Assembly: GCF_012932375.1 (NCBI RefSeq)
Contig: NZ_JAAIIG010000004.1
Span: 62,001-126,000 of the forward strand
Length of the DNA: 64,000 nt
Source of the DNA: Bifidobacterium olomucense
Lineage (GTDB): Bacteria > Actinomycetota > Actinomycetes > Actinomycetales > Bifidobacteriaceae
Direction: 5' to 3'
Shown here piece after piece: positions 9,324 to 19,254 of the stretch. The position numbers and the translations under genes are program-made. Below the pieces are notes generated by a model that was not told the DNA's origin, did not search any database, and was given only the letters and a program-made list of their open reading frames with translations. Numbering within the stretch: the first letter of the stretch is position 1; every line of letters starts with the position of its first letter.

Positions 9324-10631
9324 CTATATGATAACGCCACTTACGGACGGTGCAACTAGCTTCACCTGCCATTGTCTGGCTCCTTGCCCCCGTAGAAACT
9401 CCGCTATGTCCACTTCCTGCGGGTCTTCGAGCCAGCACAGGTTCCGCAATATCTGCGGCTTGAGCACCATTTCCGCCGGTGTTCTCGTATCTTGTGCAAT
9501 TTGATTGACCACTCGACGCACCCGCTGCAAACGCTCATATCGATCAGGATGGCGTTGCTCCCATAGTTTCATCGACCGAGGGGCATTGACTACGCCACCG
9601 TCCGTCGGCTCAGGCGTAGGCATGGTTGGCCACTGATTCGGTTTCAAAGCCATGGCACGATCGATGGCCAGCTTCCACACCTTGGGTTTCACGGCGCGCT
9701 GAATGGGAGCGTATCGCTCGAACATCTTGTCCTGCTCAGTGCCGGTACGAATGCGCACGCGTTCGTTCAACGAGCGCAGCGCCCTGAACTGAGCCGCATT
9801 ATGCGGCTTGGCCTGAGCGGCCTCGATAATCGACGAGTCCGTCAGCAACAGGGTCGGGGCGATGTCATACTGACGAGCAAGACGGTCACGTTCCTCCCAT
9901 AGGGATTTAGCTATGGCGAGTCCTTGCGGATCCCGGCTCAGTTGAGTGATGCGCGAAACCCTTAGCCAAGGAATCGGATGAGGCTTGCGCCCTGCAAGAC
10001 CTTCCGCCAGGGCGTAGGCGAACTCCTCCTGCGCCCACTCGTCCTTTCCGCTTCGTTTCAAGTCCGCACGCATCAAGGACTCAAGCTCAATGAGCACTTC
10101 TACATCAAGTGCCGCATAATTACGCCAGTCTCGCGGTAGTGGACGATACGACCAGTCTGCTGCGGAATGCTCCTTGGCCAAGGTGATGCCAAGATAATGT
10201 TCGGTTACGGCTGCCAACCCGAATCGGTGCAGCCCCAGCAGTCGTGCCGCAATTTCCGTATCGAACAACCGTTGTGGGGTCAGACCGATATCTGCGAAGC
10301 CGGGCAGGTCCATCAATGAGTCATGCAGAATCCATACCGCATCGCCAACGGCATTGTTCAATTCGTTCCAGTCCGCGCCCTCACGGCTCAGAGCCACTGG
10401 ATCTAACAGAGCTATGCCGGCTGACGACCTTTTGAATTGAATCAGCCAATCCTCGTGCCCGTATCGGAAACCGGACGCACGCTCTGCATCAGCCGCAAGC
10501 GGACCATCCGACATGGCCAGCGTCTCGCAATACCGGTGGTAGCCGTCCAACGTAGAGATAACGTCGGGCACTCCCCCTCGTGGTTCCTTGAGCAGCCGGG
10601 GTTCGGTGTCACGGACGTCACTCAACGTCAT
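9324..10631 (-). CDS. RNase D-like 3'-5' exoribonuclease (DEDD + HRDC)
   Basis: Exonuclease of the DEDD superfamily, probably in stable-RNA 3' processing. 435 residues. The catalytic motifs are degenerate but traceable: DAERA for the first Asp/Glu pair, HDSLMDL for the second Asp, and YAALDVEVL for the third motif. Two helical HRDC-like regions follow. The ATG at 10631 is preferred over 10649 because AGGAGG lies just upstream. This start overlaps the end of the DUF3000 gene by 14 bases, so the two are translationally linked. The same pair occurs together widely in actinobacteria. Confidence 0.9.
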   Translation of the reverse strand: MTLSDVRDTEPRLLKEPRGGVPDVISTLDGYHRYCETLAMSDGPLAADAERASGFRYGHEDWLIQFKRSSAGIALLDPVALSREGADWNELNNAVGDAVWILHDSLMDLPGFADIGLTPQRLFDTEIAARLLGLHRFGLAAVTEHYLGITLAKEHSAADWSYRPLPRDWRNYAALDVEVLIELESLMRADLKRSGKDEWAQEEFAYALAEGLAGRKPHPIPWLRVSRITQLSRDPQGLAIAKSLWEERDRLARQYDIAPTLLLTDSSIIEAAQAKPHNAAQFRALRSLNERVRIRTGTEQDKMFERYAPIQRAVKPKVWKLAIDRAMALKPNQWPTMPTPEPTDGGVVNAPRSMKLWEQRHPDRYERLQRVRRVVNQIAQDTRTPAEMVLKPQILRNLCWLEDPQEVDIAEFLRGQGARQWQVKLVAPSVSGVII

Positions 10632-11298
10632 GTTCCTCCTGTGGGCCAACGGTCGACTGAATAAAAGCGGCCCACGAATTCACTTGTGTGCCGGCGTCCA
10701 TCGTAGCGCCCAGCCCGGTCCCGTCAAGTGGCGTCCACGATACGCGAATCTCACAGCCGGCATGTGGTTCACCACTCAGGTTGCCGAATGCCGTATTACT
10801 GGTCACCGTCACCGTCCCGGCAAGGGTGCCCGGTTCAGCCCGGCCGATAACGAAATCTCGCATTGACTCCCATATCATGGAGGGGGTCAACGCATCGTTC
10901 TCCACCACATCAAGCGGCGACTTGGCAAAGGCCACGCATCGCCAACATGAACCCCATTCCTCCCTCGGCTTGCGCGCGTACAACAGCATCAACCATCCTG
11001 CGGCCGGATACGCATTGCATTGCCCGTAAAAGTCCGCACCTGTGCCACGAGCAGCATCCGTCATCGCGCATGACGCAACTTCAAACTCCACGCCGATACC
11101 GAAATCCGCCAATGTGGCAGGCACAGGAATCTCTCGGTAGATTACACCGTCGCGATGCGGCATGACTCTAACGGATTCAACGGCAGACCACACTACGTCC
11201 GGCACACCATGCGGACGTACGAGGTGCTGCGGCTTGCCGGCTCCATCGCCAGGCCTCATTGCCGCAGCCCCCGCTGGAAAAGCGAAGATCTCAGCCAT
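10618..11298 (-). CDS. DUF3000-family protein
   Basis: 226-residue soluble protein of unknown function, restricted to actinobacteria. No catalytic motif is recognisable. Conserved-looking features are a WGSCWRCVAFAKSPLD segment and a C-terminal VSWTPLDGTGLG segment. It overlaps the start of the RNase D gene by 14 bases. That conserved linkage suggests a role in RNA metabolism, but this is inference from neighbourhood only. Confidence 0.8.
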   Translation of the reverse strand: MAEIFAFPAGAAAMRPGDGAGKPQHLVRPHGVPDVVWSAVESVRVMPHRDGVIYREIPVPATLADFGIGVEFEVASCAMTDAARGTGADFYGQCNAYPAAGWLMLLYARKPREEWGSCWRCVAFAKSPLDVVENDALTPSMIWESMRDFVIGRAEPGTLAGTVTVTSNTAFGNLSGEPHAGCEIRVSWTPLDGTGLGATMDAGTQVNSWAAFIQSTVGPQEEHDVE

Positions 11299-11433
11299 AG
11301 TTACAAGGCTAAGGTCAACACGCCGGAAACACGGTATTCACGCGCGGAAGTCAAACCTTTTCCTGCGCGTGAACCGTTGCCATGCCCACTTGAGCCAAGG
11401 TATCAACATCGACATCGGCGCGGCTCTAGATAT

Positions 11434-12315
11434 TTAGTAGACGGTGAAACCGTGATCCTTGAACTGATTGGCCACACGTTCACGAGTGGCGGCGTTCGGC
11501 CCTTTCTGATTTTCGAGCGGATACGGAATACGCAGCTCATGCCACTTCGGCCGTCCAAGCTGGTGGAACCCAAGGACATCGATATGTTCCACGGCATCGC
11601 CGAAGCTCTCGCAGATCCTGGCCACGTTCTCCACGTTCTCCTCGGAGTCCGTAAGACCTGGCACGAGCACGAATCGCACCCAGATCTTCTTGCCGGCCTT
11701 GGCCAGACGCTGGCCGAAATCGATGGTGGGCTGGAGCAGACCGCCGGTGACCTTGTGATACGTCTGCTCGTCACCGGACTTGACATCGAGCAGGCACAGG
11801 TCGATGTCGTCAAGCATCTCATCGGTGTAGTTGGTGTTCAGGAATCCCGAAGTGTCGAGACAGGTATGCACGCCCATCTCCTTAGCCGCATGGAAGACAC
11901 GGGAGACGAAGGCCGGCTGCATCATGGACTCTCCGCCAGAGAACGTGATCCCACCATGCGTAGCCTTGAACAGATCCTTATATCGATCAACTTTCTTGAT
12001 CATGGCATCGAGGTATACGGGCTTGCCATCGCGCATCTTCCACGTGTCCGGATTCTGGCAGTATTGGCAACGCAACGGACATCCGGACATGAACACGGTC
12101 ATACGTGTGCCGGGTCCATCCACGGAGGTGTTGATATCCCATGAGTGGACAAAGCCGATGTCTCCGGACTTCAAGGCGGCAATACGATCACGACGGTCGA
12201 GTCCTATGGGTGATTCAAAGCCAGACAGACCTCCCATAAGAGTCTGTGAGGCGTACGTCTTGGATTCACGCAACATGTGGCGTGTTGTGGTGCGGAACTG
12301 GCTATCGGGCATCAT
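11434..12315 (-). CDS. pflA: Pyruvate formate-lyase activating enzyme (radical SAM)
   Basis: Radical SAM enzyme that installs the glycyl radical on PflB. 293 residues. The CxxxCxxC iron-sulfur motif is in SGCPLRCQYCQNP, with GGITFSGGE (SAM-binding GGE) downstream. A pair of adjacent ATG codons at 12315 and 12312 follows AGGAGG; the second has better spacing, so the start is uncertain by one residue. It lies downstream of pflB on the same strand, separated by a hairpin at 12521-12546, so it may be expressed at a lower level than pflB. Confidence 0.95.
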   Translation of the reverse strand: MMPDSQFRTTTRHMLRESKTYASQTLMGGLSGFESPIGLDRRDRIAALKSGDIGFVHSWDINTSVDGPGTRMTVFMSGCPLRCQYCQNPDTWKMRDGKPVYLDAMIKKVDRYKDLFKATHGGITFSGGESMMQPAFVSRVFHAAKEMGVHTCLDTSGFLNTNYTDEMLDDIDLCLLDVKSGDEQTYHKVTGGLLQPTIDFGQRLAKAGKKIWVRFVLVPGLTDSEENVENVARICESFGDAVEHIDVLGFHQLGRPKWHELRIPYPLENQKGPNAATRERVANQFKDHGFTVY

Positions 12316-12520
12316 TGTCCTCCTGTTCCCTCAAGTGATGCTGTAACTTGTTGGTTCCTGATGAATGCATGATCGGTATCCGGAAACCATGCGGATAGCG
12401 TCATAACGTGTGTATGCATGCTCCTCCCGATGCTTGTTATGTCGATGCGAGGCGATGCAGCGCATCCGAGCGGCACCATGCAAATGCCATAGGAATGACA
12501 TAGGTTCGAGAGGCAAAGGG

Positions 12521-12546
12521 AAGGGGTGGGACGAATCCCACCCCTT
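12521..12546 (-). terminator. Hairpin between pflB and pflA
   Basis: An 11-bp perfect stem (AAGGGGTGGGA and complement) with a 4-base loop lies about 38 bases after the pflB stop. The following T-rich run is weak (CCCTTTGCC on the minus strand). It could be a leaky terminator that lets some transcription reach pflA. Confidence 0.65.
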
Positions 12547-12583
12547 CATCGTTCTACCGTGTTCATACGGTCATCGGCTGGAA

Positions 12584-14959
12584 TCAGTCGGTGACTGCAC
12601 CCTGGTGGAAGGTACGGGAGATGACGTCGAGCTGCTGCTCCTTGGTGAGCTTGACGAAGTTCACCGCGTAGCCGGAGACACGCACGGTCAGGTGCGGGTA
12701 CTTCTCCGGGTGCTCGACGGCATCCTCCATGGTCTCCTTGCGCAGCACGTTGATGTTGGCGTGGTAGAGGCCGTGACCGTTGCCGGCGTCGAGGATGCCG
12801 ACCAGGTTGCCGATGCGCTCTTCCTCATCGCGGCCAAGGCCATCAGGGGTGATGGTGTTGGTCAGCGAGATGCCGTCGAGAGCATCGTTGTAGTCGATCT
12901 TGCCGACGGAGAACATGGACGGCAGCATGCCGTGGGAGTCCATGCCGTTCTCCGGGTTGGCGCCCGGAGCGTACGGGGTGCCCTTCTTGTGGCCGGACGG
13001 GAAGGAACCGGTGTTCTTGCCGTACTCCACGTTGGAGGTGATGGTCAGGATGGACTGGGTCGGGACTGCACCACGGTAGACCGGCAGACGCTTGACCTGA
13101 CCCATAACCGTGGACACAACCCACTTGGCGATGTCATCGGCGCGATCATCGTCATTGCCGTAGATCGGGAACTCGCCGTCGGTGCGGTAGCCGACGACCA
13201 GATCGTCGTCAGCGCCTTCGACGTACTCGTACTCGTGGCCTTCGAGGTTCTTGGCTTCGGCGTTGGTGATCGGGTACACCTTGGCGTACTTGATGGCGGC
13301 CAGGGAGTCGGCCGCGATGGACAGGCCGGACATGCCGCAACCGAGGGTACGGTACACTTCCTTGTCGTGCAGGGCCATCTCGATGGACTCGTAGGCGTAC
13401 TTATCGTGCATGTAGTGGATGATGTTCAGGGCCATGACGTAGGTCTCGGACAGCCACTCGAGAGCCTTCTCGTAGTTGTTCTTGACCTTCTCGTAGTCCA
13501 GGGAGCCGTCGGCTTCCGGCTTGATCGGATCGATGACGCCCTTGTCGATGACCTGCATGCCGGTCATCTCATCACGGCCACCGTTGATGGCGTACAGCAG
13601 AGCCTTGGCGGAGTTCACACGTGCGGCGAAGAACTGCATCTGCTTGCCCACGCGCATCGGGGAGACGCAGCATGCGATAGCGGCGTCGTCGCCCCAGTGA
13701 GAGCGGATTTCCTTATCGGACTCGTACTGGATGGCGGAGGTGTCGATGGAGATCTTGGCGCAGAAGCGCTTGTAGCCTTCCGGCAGCTTCGGATCCCAGA
13801 AAATGGTGATGTTCGGCTCCGGGCCAGGTCCAAGGTGCTCAAGGGTCAGGGTGTTGAGCAGACGGAAGGAGGTCTTGGTGACCAGCGGACGGCCGTCATC
13901 GCCGAAGCCAGCGTCGGACCAGGTCGCCCAGTACGGATCGCCGGAGAAGATGGCGTCGTAATCCTTGGTGCGCAGGAAGCGCACGATACGAAGCTTCATG
14001 ACAATGTTGTCGATGAGCTCCTGAGCATCGGTCTCGGTGATCTTGCCGGCCTTCAGGTCACGCTCGATGAAGCAATCGAGGAAGGCGGAGTTACGGCCGA
14101 AGGACATGGCGGCGCCGTCCTGGGACTTGATGGAAGCCAGATAGCCCATGTAGGTCCACTGCACGGCTTCCTGAGCGGTCTGAGCCGGACGGGTCAGGTC
14201 AAGGCCGTACTCGTTGCCGAGGTTGATGAGCTGCTTCAGGGCCTTGATCTGCTCGTCGTGCTCCTCACGGAAGCGGATCCAGTGTTCGATCTCGGGCTCA
14301 GTGAAATCGTTGCGGTACGGCACGGAGTCCTTGTCGCGCTTCTTGAAGGCGATCAGCTTGTTGACACCATACAGAGCCACACGACGGTAGTCGCCGATGA
14401 TACGGCCACGGCCATAGGCATCCGGCAGACCGGTGAGGATCTTGTTGTGGCGAGCGATCTTGATCTGCTTGGTGTAGACGCCGAAAACGCCATCATTGTG
14501 GGTCTTACGGTACTTGGTGAAGATCTTCTTGATCTCCGGGTCCGGCTCCTTGCCGGCCTCGCGAATGGCCTGCTCGACCATGCGCCAACCGCCGTTCGGC
14601 ATCATAGCGCGCTTGCAGGGCACGTCGGTCTGCAGACCGACGATCACGTTGTCGACTTCCGGGGAATCGATGTAGCCAGCCGGGAAGGCGTCGATGCCAG
14701 CCGGGGTGTGGGTATCCACATCGTAGACGCGCTGCTTGCGCTCTACCGCCAGGTAGTTGTCGTCGAGGTACTTCCACAGGTGCTTGGTCTTCTCGGTGGC
14801 AGGTGCCAGGAAGGACTCATCACCCTCGTACGGGGTGTAGTTCTTCTGGATGAAGTCACGGACGTCAATATCCTTCTGCCAGTTGCCCTCGGTGAAGCCT
14901 TCCCACGCCTTTGCGTCAAGCTCCTCCTGGGAGACGGCTGCATTTTCTACTGCGGTCAT
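12584..14959 (-). CDS. pflB: Pyruvate formate-lyase (formate C-acetyltransferase)
   Basis: Glycyl-radical enzyme converting pyruvate and CoA to acetyl-CoA and formate, 791 residues. The catalytic adjacent cysteines are in [11 protein letters not shown]. The radical glycine is in the C-terminal RVSGYAVNF. The ATG at 14959 has AAAGGAG a few bases upstream. Strong codon bias suggests high expression, and it leaves long spurious open frames on the other strand. It works with pflA next door and with pta/ackA near 37-40 kb to turn pyruvate into acetate, formate and ATP. Confidence 0.98.
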   Translation of the reverse strand: MTAVENAAVSQEELDAKAWEGFTEGNWQKDIDVRDFIQKNYTPYEGDESFLAPATEKTKHLWKYLDDNYLAVERKQRVYDVDTHTPAGIDAFPAGYIDSPEVDNVIVGLQTDVPCKRAMMPNGGWRMVEQAIREAGKEPDPEIKKIFTKYRKTHNDGVFGVYTKQIKIARHNKILTGLPDAYGRGRIIGDYRRVALYGVNKLIAFKKRDKDSVPYRNDFTEPEIEHWIRFREEHDEQIKALKQLINLGNEYGLDLTRPAQTAQEAVQWTYMGYLASIKSQDGAAMSFGRNSAFLDCFIERDLKAGKITETDAQELIDNIVMKLRIVRFLRTKDYDAIFSGDPYWATWSDAGFGDDGRPLVTKTSFRLLNTLTLEHLGPGPEPNITIFWDPKLPEGYKRFCAKISIDTSAIQYESDKEIRSHWGDDAAIACCVSPMRVGKQMQFFAARVNSAKALLYAINGGRDEMTGMQVIDKGVIDPIKPEADGSLDYEKVKNNYEKALEWLSETYVMALNIIHYMHDKYAYESIEMALHDKEVYRTLGCGMSGLSIAADSLAAIKYAKVYPITNAEAKNLEGHEYEYVEGADDDLVVGYRTDGEFPIYGNDDDRADDIAKWVVSTVMGQVKRLPVYRGAVPTQSILTITSNVEYGKNTGSFPSGHKKGTPYAPGANPENGMDSHGMLPSMFSVGKIDYNDALDGISLTNTITPDGLGRDEEERIGNLVGILDAGNGHGLYHANINVLRKETMEDAVEHPEKYPHLTVRVSGYAVNFVKLTKEQQLDVISRTFHQGAVTD

Positions 14960-15161
14960 GTCACTCCTTTAATGGGGTTGTTGGTCTCGCATCTTCACGG
15001 AACCATTGACTCTTAGTGTAGTTTGCCCATCCTTGGGAAAAGCTGAAATAATGAGTGAACTATCTCACATTCGGCTGTGAACGTTACCATGTCAACGCTT
15101 TCGCAGTCACATTCACAGGTATCGACAGCAATTCCTGATTCGTTACGGCACCCGTCATATG

Positions 15162-15199
15162 AAAAACCGTCCTTGCACAGACGTGCATTTGGACGGTTT
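15162..15199 (-). terminator. Terminator after the small SPOR-like gene
   Basis: On the minus strand a two-part stem (outer AAACCGTCC paired with GGACGGTTT, inner ATGCAC with GTGCAA) is followed by five T residues. It lies 23 bases after the stop at 15222. It probably also isolates pflB from the upstream gene. Confidence 0.8.
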
Positions 15200-15221
15200 C
15201 CCATTATGCGACATCATCAGC

Positions 15222-15422
15222 TCAACGGTGGTAGTGGTCGCCGTTCCACTGGCGATCCTGCTCCTCCCACTTGGCGTTGCGGTCCACCACTATGTCCCAA
15301 GCGTGCTCGGCTTCTTCTTTGGTCTTGTACGGACCCATACGCTGCTCGATGGGCGAAAGCGGTCCGAACTCGGCCTTGCCTTTGACCGTATTGAAGTACC
15401 ATTGCTTGTCGTTGTCAGCCAT
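15222..15422 (-). CDS. Small SPOR-like actinobacterial protein
   Basis: 66-residue hydrophilic protein. The sequence has the pattern WYFNTVKGKAEFG, then NRMGPY-type PIEQRMGPYKTKEEAEHAW. This matches a widespread family of tiny actinobacterial proteins that resemble a single SPOR-repeat half. Function is unknown. The ATG at 15422 follows GGAAAGGAAG; an in-frame codon at 15461 lacks a ribosome site. It has its own terminator. Confidence 0.75.
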   Translation of the reverse strand: MADNDKQWYFNTVKGKAEFGPLSPIEQRMGPYKTKEEAEHAWDIVVDRNAKWEEQDRQWNGDHYHR

Positions 15423-15525
15423 GTTCCGGCTTCCTTTCCAAATGTGGATCGATATTGTCATGCAGCCTGTTCGTCAGGCGCACACGTTATGCACGCGCGC
15501 TAAAGGCGAGTCGCAGCGAAAACGA

Positions 15526-17223
15526 CTATTCGCGGAATGCGTTAGTCACCGGCAGACGACGGTCACGCCCGAATGCCAGGGCGGTGACCTTTGGCCCAAG
15601 CGGATATTGACGCCGCTTCCATTCGGCGCGATCCACAAGTCGCATCACCGTATCTACGGTAGCCGCGTCAAAGCCATCTGCGAGCAGGTCAGCACGTCCA
15701 TGGGCATGTTCGATATATGCGGCGAGCACTTTATCGAGCAGAGCGTACTCGGGCAACGAGTCGGAATCCTTCTGACCAGGACGGAGTTCTGCGGAAGGTG
15801 CCTTTTCGATGGAGGAAACCGGGATCATCACACCGCTCTTCAGCGGTACGCCCGAGGAACCGTTTTCATTGCCCACAATGTTGAGGCCGCCGATGCCCAC
15901 GCCTGCAGCCGCAGCCTTGTTGCGCCAACGGCTTACCTCCCAAACTCGGGTTTTGAGCAAATCCTTGATGGGCGCGTATCCGCCCACGGCATCGCCGTAA
16001 ATGGTGGAATAGCCACAAGCCAACTCGGACTTATTGCCGGTGGCCACCGCAAGCAGACCACGCGAATTCGAGCTGGCCATCACGATCACGCCACGAATAC
16101 GAGCCTGAAGGTTTTCCGCGGACACGCCTTCAAGATTCAACTGCTTCTGGTAGGCGTTGAACAATGGTTCGATGGGCTGCACCTCGTAATGGGCACCGAT
16201 ATTGGCGGCGAGATCAGCGGCATCGTCCTTGGAACCGTCCGAAGAATACATGGAAGGCATGGAGATACCCCACACGTTCTCTCCCCCACATGCGTCGGCA
16301 GCCATGGCGGCCACCAGCGCCGAGTCGATGCCGCCGGAAAGACCAAGCGTCACACCCGTGAAGCGGTTCTTGGCCATGTAGTCCTTGAGACCAAGCACAC
16401 AGGCCGTGTAGATCTCCTCATCCTTATCGAGTTCAGGTACGATCCGCGCCTTGGTTTGATGGTCGGCAGCCGAGTCGAAGTCCCAGAAGGTGAGATCCTC
16501 CATGAACATGGGACTACGTTCGAGCAATTCACCATCGGCGTCCACCACGAAGCTGCCGCCGTCGAAAACAAGATCGTCCTGACCGCCCACCTGATTCAGA
16601 TAGATGACCGGCGCATTGACCTCGGCGGCGCGTCGCTGAGCAAGTTCGAAACGCGTATGAGTCTTGCCTTCCTCATACGGTGACCCATTGATGGTCAGCA
16701 ACACGTCGATGCTCTTGGTAGCGAGGTCAGCCACCGGTCCGCCGTCCTGCCAGATATCCTCGCAGACGGCCACGCCGATGCGAGCGCCATTCATCTCCAA
16801 TGTCACCGAGCGGTCACCGGCACTGAAGATACGGAATTCGTCAAAGACGCCATAGTTGGGCAGGAAGTGCTTGTCGTAACCGGCCCATACCACGCCTTCG
16901 TGCAGCACCACCAAACGGTTGCGCGGCTTGCTGGTGGTATGGTCGGTGCCCACCGTGCCCACGACTACAAACAGCTCGCCAAGTCCTTCGACGCGAAGCT
17001 GTGCGGCCAGTTCGTTGGCCTTGTCCCATGCGGCTTGGCGGAACGTGCGCCGCAGCGCCAAATCCTCAATCGGGTATCCAGTAAGCGTCATTTCCGGAAA
17101 AACCACCACTTGAGCGTTGCCCTGGGCGGCTTTACGGGAAAAATCGAGCACTTTGGCCGCATTGGCATCAAGAGCGCCGACGCATGTATCTATCTGGGCG
17201 AGTGCAAAGCGTAGCTGTGTCAT
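15526..17223 (-). CDS. nadE: Glutamine-dependent NAD+ synthetase
   Basis: Last step of NAD synthesis: deamido-NAD, ATP and glutamine give NAD. 565 residues in two domains. The N-terminal nitrilase-type glutaminase (to about residue 260) shows the Glu-Lys-Cys triad in FPEMTLTG, KHFLPNYG and VCEDIWQ. The C-terminal synthetase has the pyrophosphate loop GLSGGIDSAL. The ATG at 17223 has GGGGAA upstream and matches the family start; the frame stays open further upstream to 17283 without a ribosome site. The amidohydrolase gene ends 61 bases upstream, so the two may be cotranscribed. Confidence 0.96.
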   Translation of the reverse strand: MTQLRFALAQIDTCVGALDANAAKVLDFSRKAAQGNAQVVVFPEMTLTGYPIEDLALRRTFRQAAWDKANELAAQLRVEGLGELFVVVGTVGTDHTTSKPRNRLVVLHEGVVWAGYDKHFLPNYGVFDEFRIFSAGDRSVTLEMNGARIGVAVCEDIWQDGGPVADLATKSIDVLLTINGSPYEEGKTHTRFELAQRRAAEVNAPVIYLNQVGGQDDLVFDGGSFVVDADGELLERSPMFMEDLTFWDFDSAADHQTKARIVPELDKDEEIYTACVLGLKDYMAKNRFTGVTLGLSGGIDSALVAAMAADACGGENVWGISMPSMYSSDGSKDDAADLAANIGAHYEVQPIEPLFNAYQKQLNLEGVSAENLQARIRGVIVMASSNSRGLLAVATGNKSELACGYSTIYGDAVGGYAPIKDLLKTRVWEVSRWRNKAAAAGVGIGGLNIVGNENGSSGVPLKSGVMIPVSSIEKAPSAELRPGQKDSDSLPEYALLDKVLAAYIEHAHGRADLLADGFDAATVDTVMRLVDRAEWKRRQYPLGPKVTALAFGRDRRLPVTNAFRE

Positions 17224-17284
17224 GATTCCCCAGTGTAGTGCGTTGTCTCGGCGTGAACCGTACGCACGCGTGCCATAAGGCACA

Positions 17285-18436
17285 TTAACTCAGCTCATGC
17301 AGCACTCGCAAAGCGGCATTGACATAGAAGTTCACAAATGTAGGAATCGATTCGTCCAATCCCACAAAATGCGGACTATGCCAATCGGCGCAGCCTTCCT
17401 GACCGTTGGATCCGACGAAGGCGAAGACCGGCAACGTCACCTTGGCGAACTCGCAGAAGTCCTCCCCGGCCATCGATGGACGAATCGGCTCCAGTTGCGC
17501 ATAATCATGCACATCCGCTGCCACAACCTTAGCCAATCCTGCGTCGGAGGCCAACGGATCCTGAAAATCGTCCCACATCACATCCGCGCTAATGCCGTAG
17601 GCCTGCGCAGTATGTTCTACGATTTCCTTGAAGCGGCGTCCTACCAGATTGCCGTCCTCTTTATGGAAATACCGCACCGTACCCTGGAATCCAGCTTCAG
17701 CAGGCACCACATTCCATACATCACCGCCATGCACTTCGGTAACCGAAAGCACCAGCGGATGGAATGGAGTCACGTTACGGCTCACAATGGTCTGTAGGCT
17801 CAGAATCATGCTGGCCAACGCCTCAATCGGACTCGTGCCCTTGTACGGGTACCCTGCATGCGAACCGGTCGCATGAATATCCACACGGAATTTCACACAT
17901 CCGGCCATCATCGGCTCGACGCCGATAGCCAATTGTCCGGGAGCGTAATTGGGATTGTTATGCGTGCCGATGATGGCTTCCACATCGTCCACCAAACCGG
18001 CGTCGATCATCGCACGCGCTCCCCGTCCGGTCTCTTCACTGGGCTGGAAGAGGATTTTGATGGAACCGGCGAATGCGTTGCGGTGTTCCGCTAGCCAGAA
18101 CGCGGCTCCAAGCAGTCCGGTCATATGCAGATCATGGCCACAGCCGTGCATTACACCATGGTTCACCGAGCTGAAGGCAAGACCAGTGTCCTCCACAATA
18201 GGCAGGCCGTCGATATCAGCTCTCAGTCCGATGCGTGGGCCTGGCCCATCTTGCCCTTCGATAAGCCCCACCACACCGGTTTTCATCGGGTTGGGCAACA
18301 CGTCGATACCATGCGCCTTGAGTTGATCAGCAAGATAGATACTGGTGTCGAATTCTTTGAAACTGCGCTCTGGATGAGCATGCAGATAATGACGTATGGA
18401 GATGAGTTCGGGATCGAGATCGATATGTTCACACAT
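17285..18436 (-). CDS. M20-family amidohydrolase (hippurate / N-acyl-amino-acid hydrolase type)
   Basis: Zinc-type metallopeptidase family M20D that removes acyl groups from amino acids. About 383 residues. Metal ligands are recognisable: HGCGHDLH, the PSEETGRGA glutamates and IIGTHNNPN. The dimerisation-domain segment ATGSHAGYPYKGTSPI and the C-terminal SMAGEDFCEF also fit. No start has a strong ribosome site. The ATG at 18436 gives the usual family N-terminus, but 18472 or 18484 are possible. A strong hairpin (18491-18528) separates it from metI on the same strand. A true substrate cannot be named. Confidence 0.88.
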   Translation of the reverse strand: MCEHIDLDPELISIRHYLHAHPERSFKEFDTSIYLADQLKAHGIDVLPNPMKTGVVGLIEGQDGPGPRIGLRADIDGLPIVEDTGLAFSSVNHGVMHGCGHDLHMTGLLGAAFWLAEHRNAFAGSIKILFQPSEETGRGARAMIDAGLVDDVEAIIGTHNNPNYAPGQLAIGVEPMMAGCVKFRVDIHATGSHAGYPYKGTSPIEALASMILSLQTIVSRNVTPFHPLVLSVTEVHGGDVWNVVPAEAGFQGTVRYFHKEDGNLVGRRFKEIVEHTAQAYGISADVMWDDFQDPLASDAGLAKVVAADVHDYAQLEPIRPSMAGEDFCEFAKVTLPVFAFVGSNGQEGCADWHSPHFVGLDESIPTFVNFYVNAALRVLHELS

Positions 18437-18490
18437 GGTTGCCGATTCTAGTAAGACCGATGAAAAGTGCATGGATACGCTCATATTGTG

Positions 18491-18528
18491 CGAGGATCTT
18501 CCGTCGGCAGTTCAACGGAAGATCCTCG
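18491..18528 (-). terminator. Strong hairpin between metI and the amidohydrolase gene
   Basis: A perfect 14-bp stem (CGAGGATCTTCCGT and complement) with a 10-base loop lies 40 bases after the metI stop and close to the possible upstream starts of the next gene. Neither strand shows a T-run. It may be a 3'-end stabiliser or Rho-assisted end of the met operon, or a leader element for the amidohydrolase. Confidence 0.55.
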
Positions 18529-18567
18529 GTGAAGCGATATCGTATTGCATTTATACGCTGTGCAATA

Positions 18568-19254
18568 CTATTGCTGGCGTTTGAGCAGCCGCTTGGCGAT
18601 AGCATTGGCGAGGCCCTGCACCACCTGTACCAGTACGATCATGATGATGACCGCCGTCCAAGTGACCGTCTGATCAAACTTCTGATAGCCGTACGCGATG
18701 GCGAAGTTACCGAGGCCACCGCCTCCGATATATCCGGCCATGGCGGACATGTCAAGTACGCCGATGAATAAGAAGGCATAGGCCAGGATAAGCGGTGCAA
18801 GCGCCTCGGGAATAAGCACTGTGCGAATGATGGTCAATTTGCTGGCACCCATTGCCCGGGCTGCTTCGATCATGCCTGAATCAACAGGCACCAGATTCTG
18901 TTCAACCAATCGAGAAGTGGCGAACGTACACATGACCACCATCGGGAAAATCGCCGCCACTGTGCCGATGGAGGTACCCACCACGACGATCGTCAACGGC
19001 TGCATGGCAGCAAGAAAAATAATGAACGGAATAGGTCGCACGATATTGACGATGATGTCGAGAACGCGATAGACTACGGCGTTCTCGAACAGATTACCTG
19101 GACGAGTGCCGTAGAGAATCACGCCGAGTACCAGTCCAAGGAAACCGCCGATTACCAAGGTGATCAGCACCATTGTCAGCGTCTGCCCTATGGACTGGAA
19201 CAGCAGCGGCTTCAAAACGCTCCAGTCGCTACGCGGATTGGCCAGAACAATCAT
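18568..19254 (-). CDS. metI: Methionine ABC transporter permease MetI
   Basis: Membrane permease of the methionine importer, 228 residues with about five spans. The cytoplasmic coupling helix with the EAA-type motif is at [23 protein letters not shown]. The start codon overlaps the end of metN by four bases, so translation is coupled. It is the last gene of metQ-metN-metI. Confidence 0.95.
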   Translation of the reverse strand: MIVLANPRSDWSVLKPLLFQSIGQTLTMVLITLVIGGFLGLVLGVILYGTRPGNLFENAVVYRVLDIIVNIVRPIPFIIFLAAMQPLTIVVVGTSIGTVAAIFPMVVMCTFATSRLVEQNLVPVDSGMIEAARAMGASKLTIIRTVLIPEALAPLILAYAFLFIGVLDMSAMAGYIGGGGLGNFAIAYGYQKFDQTVTWTAVIIMIVLVQVVQGLANAIAKRLLKRQQ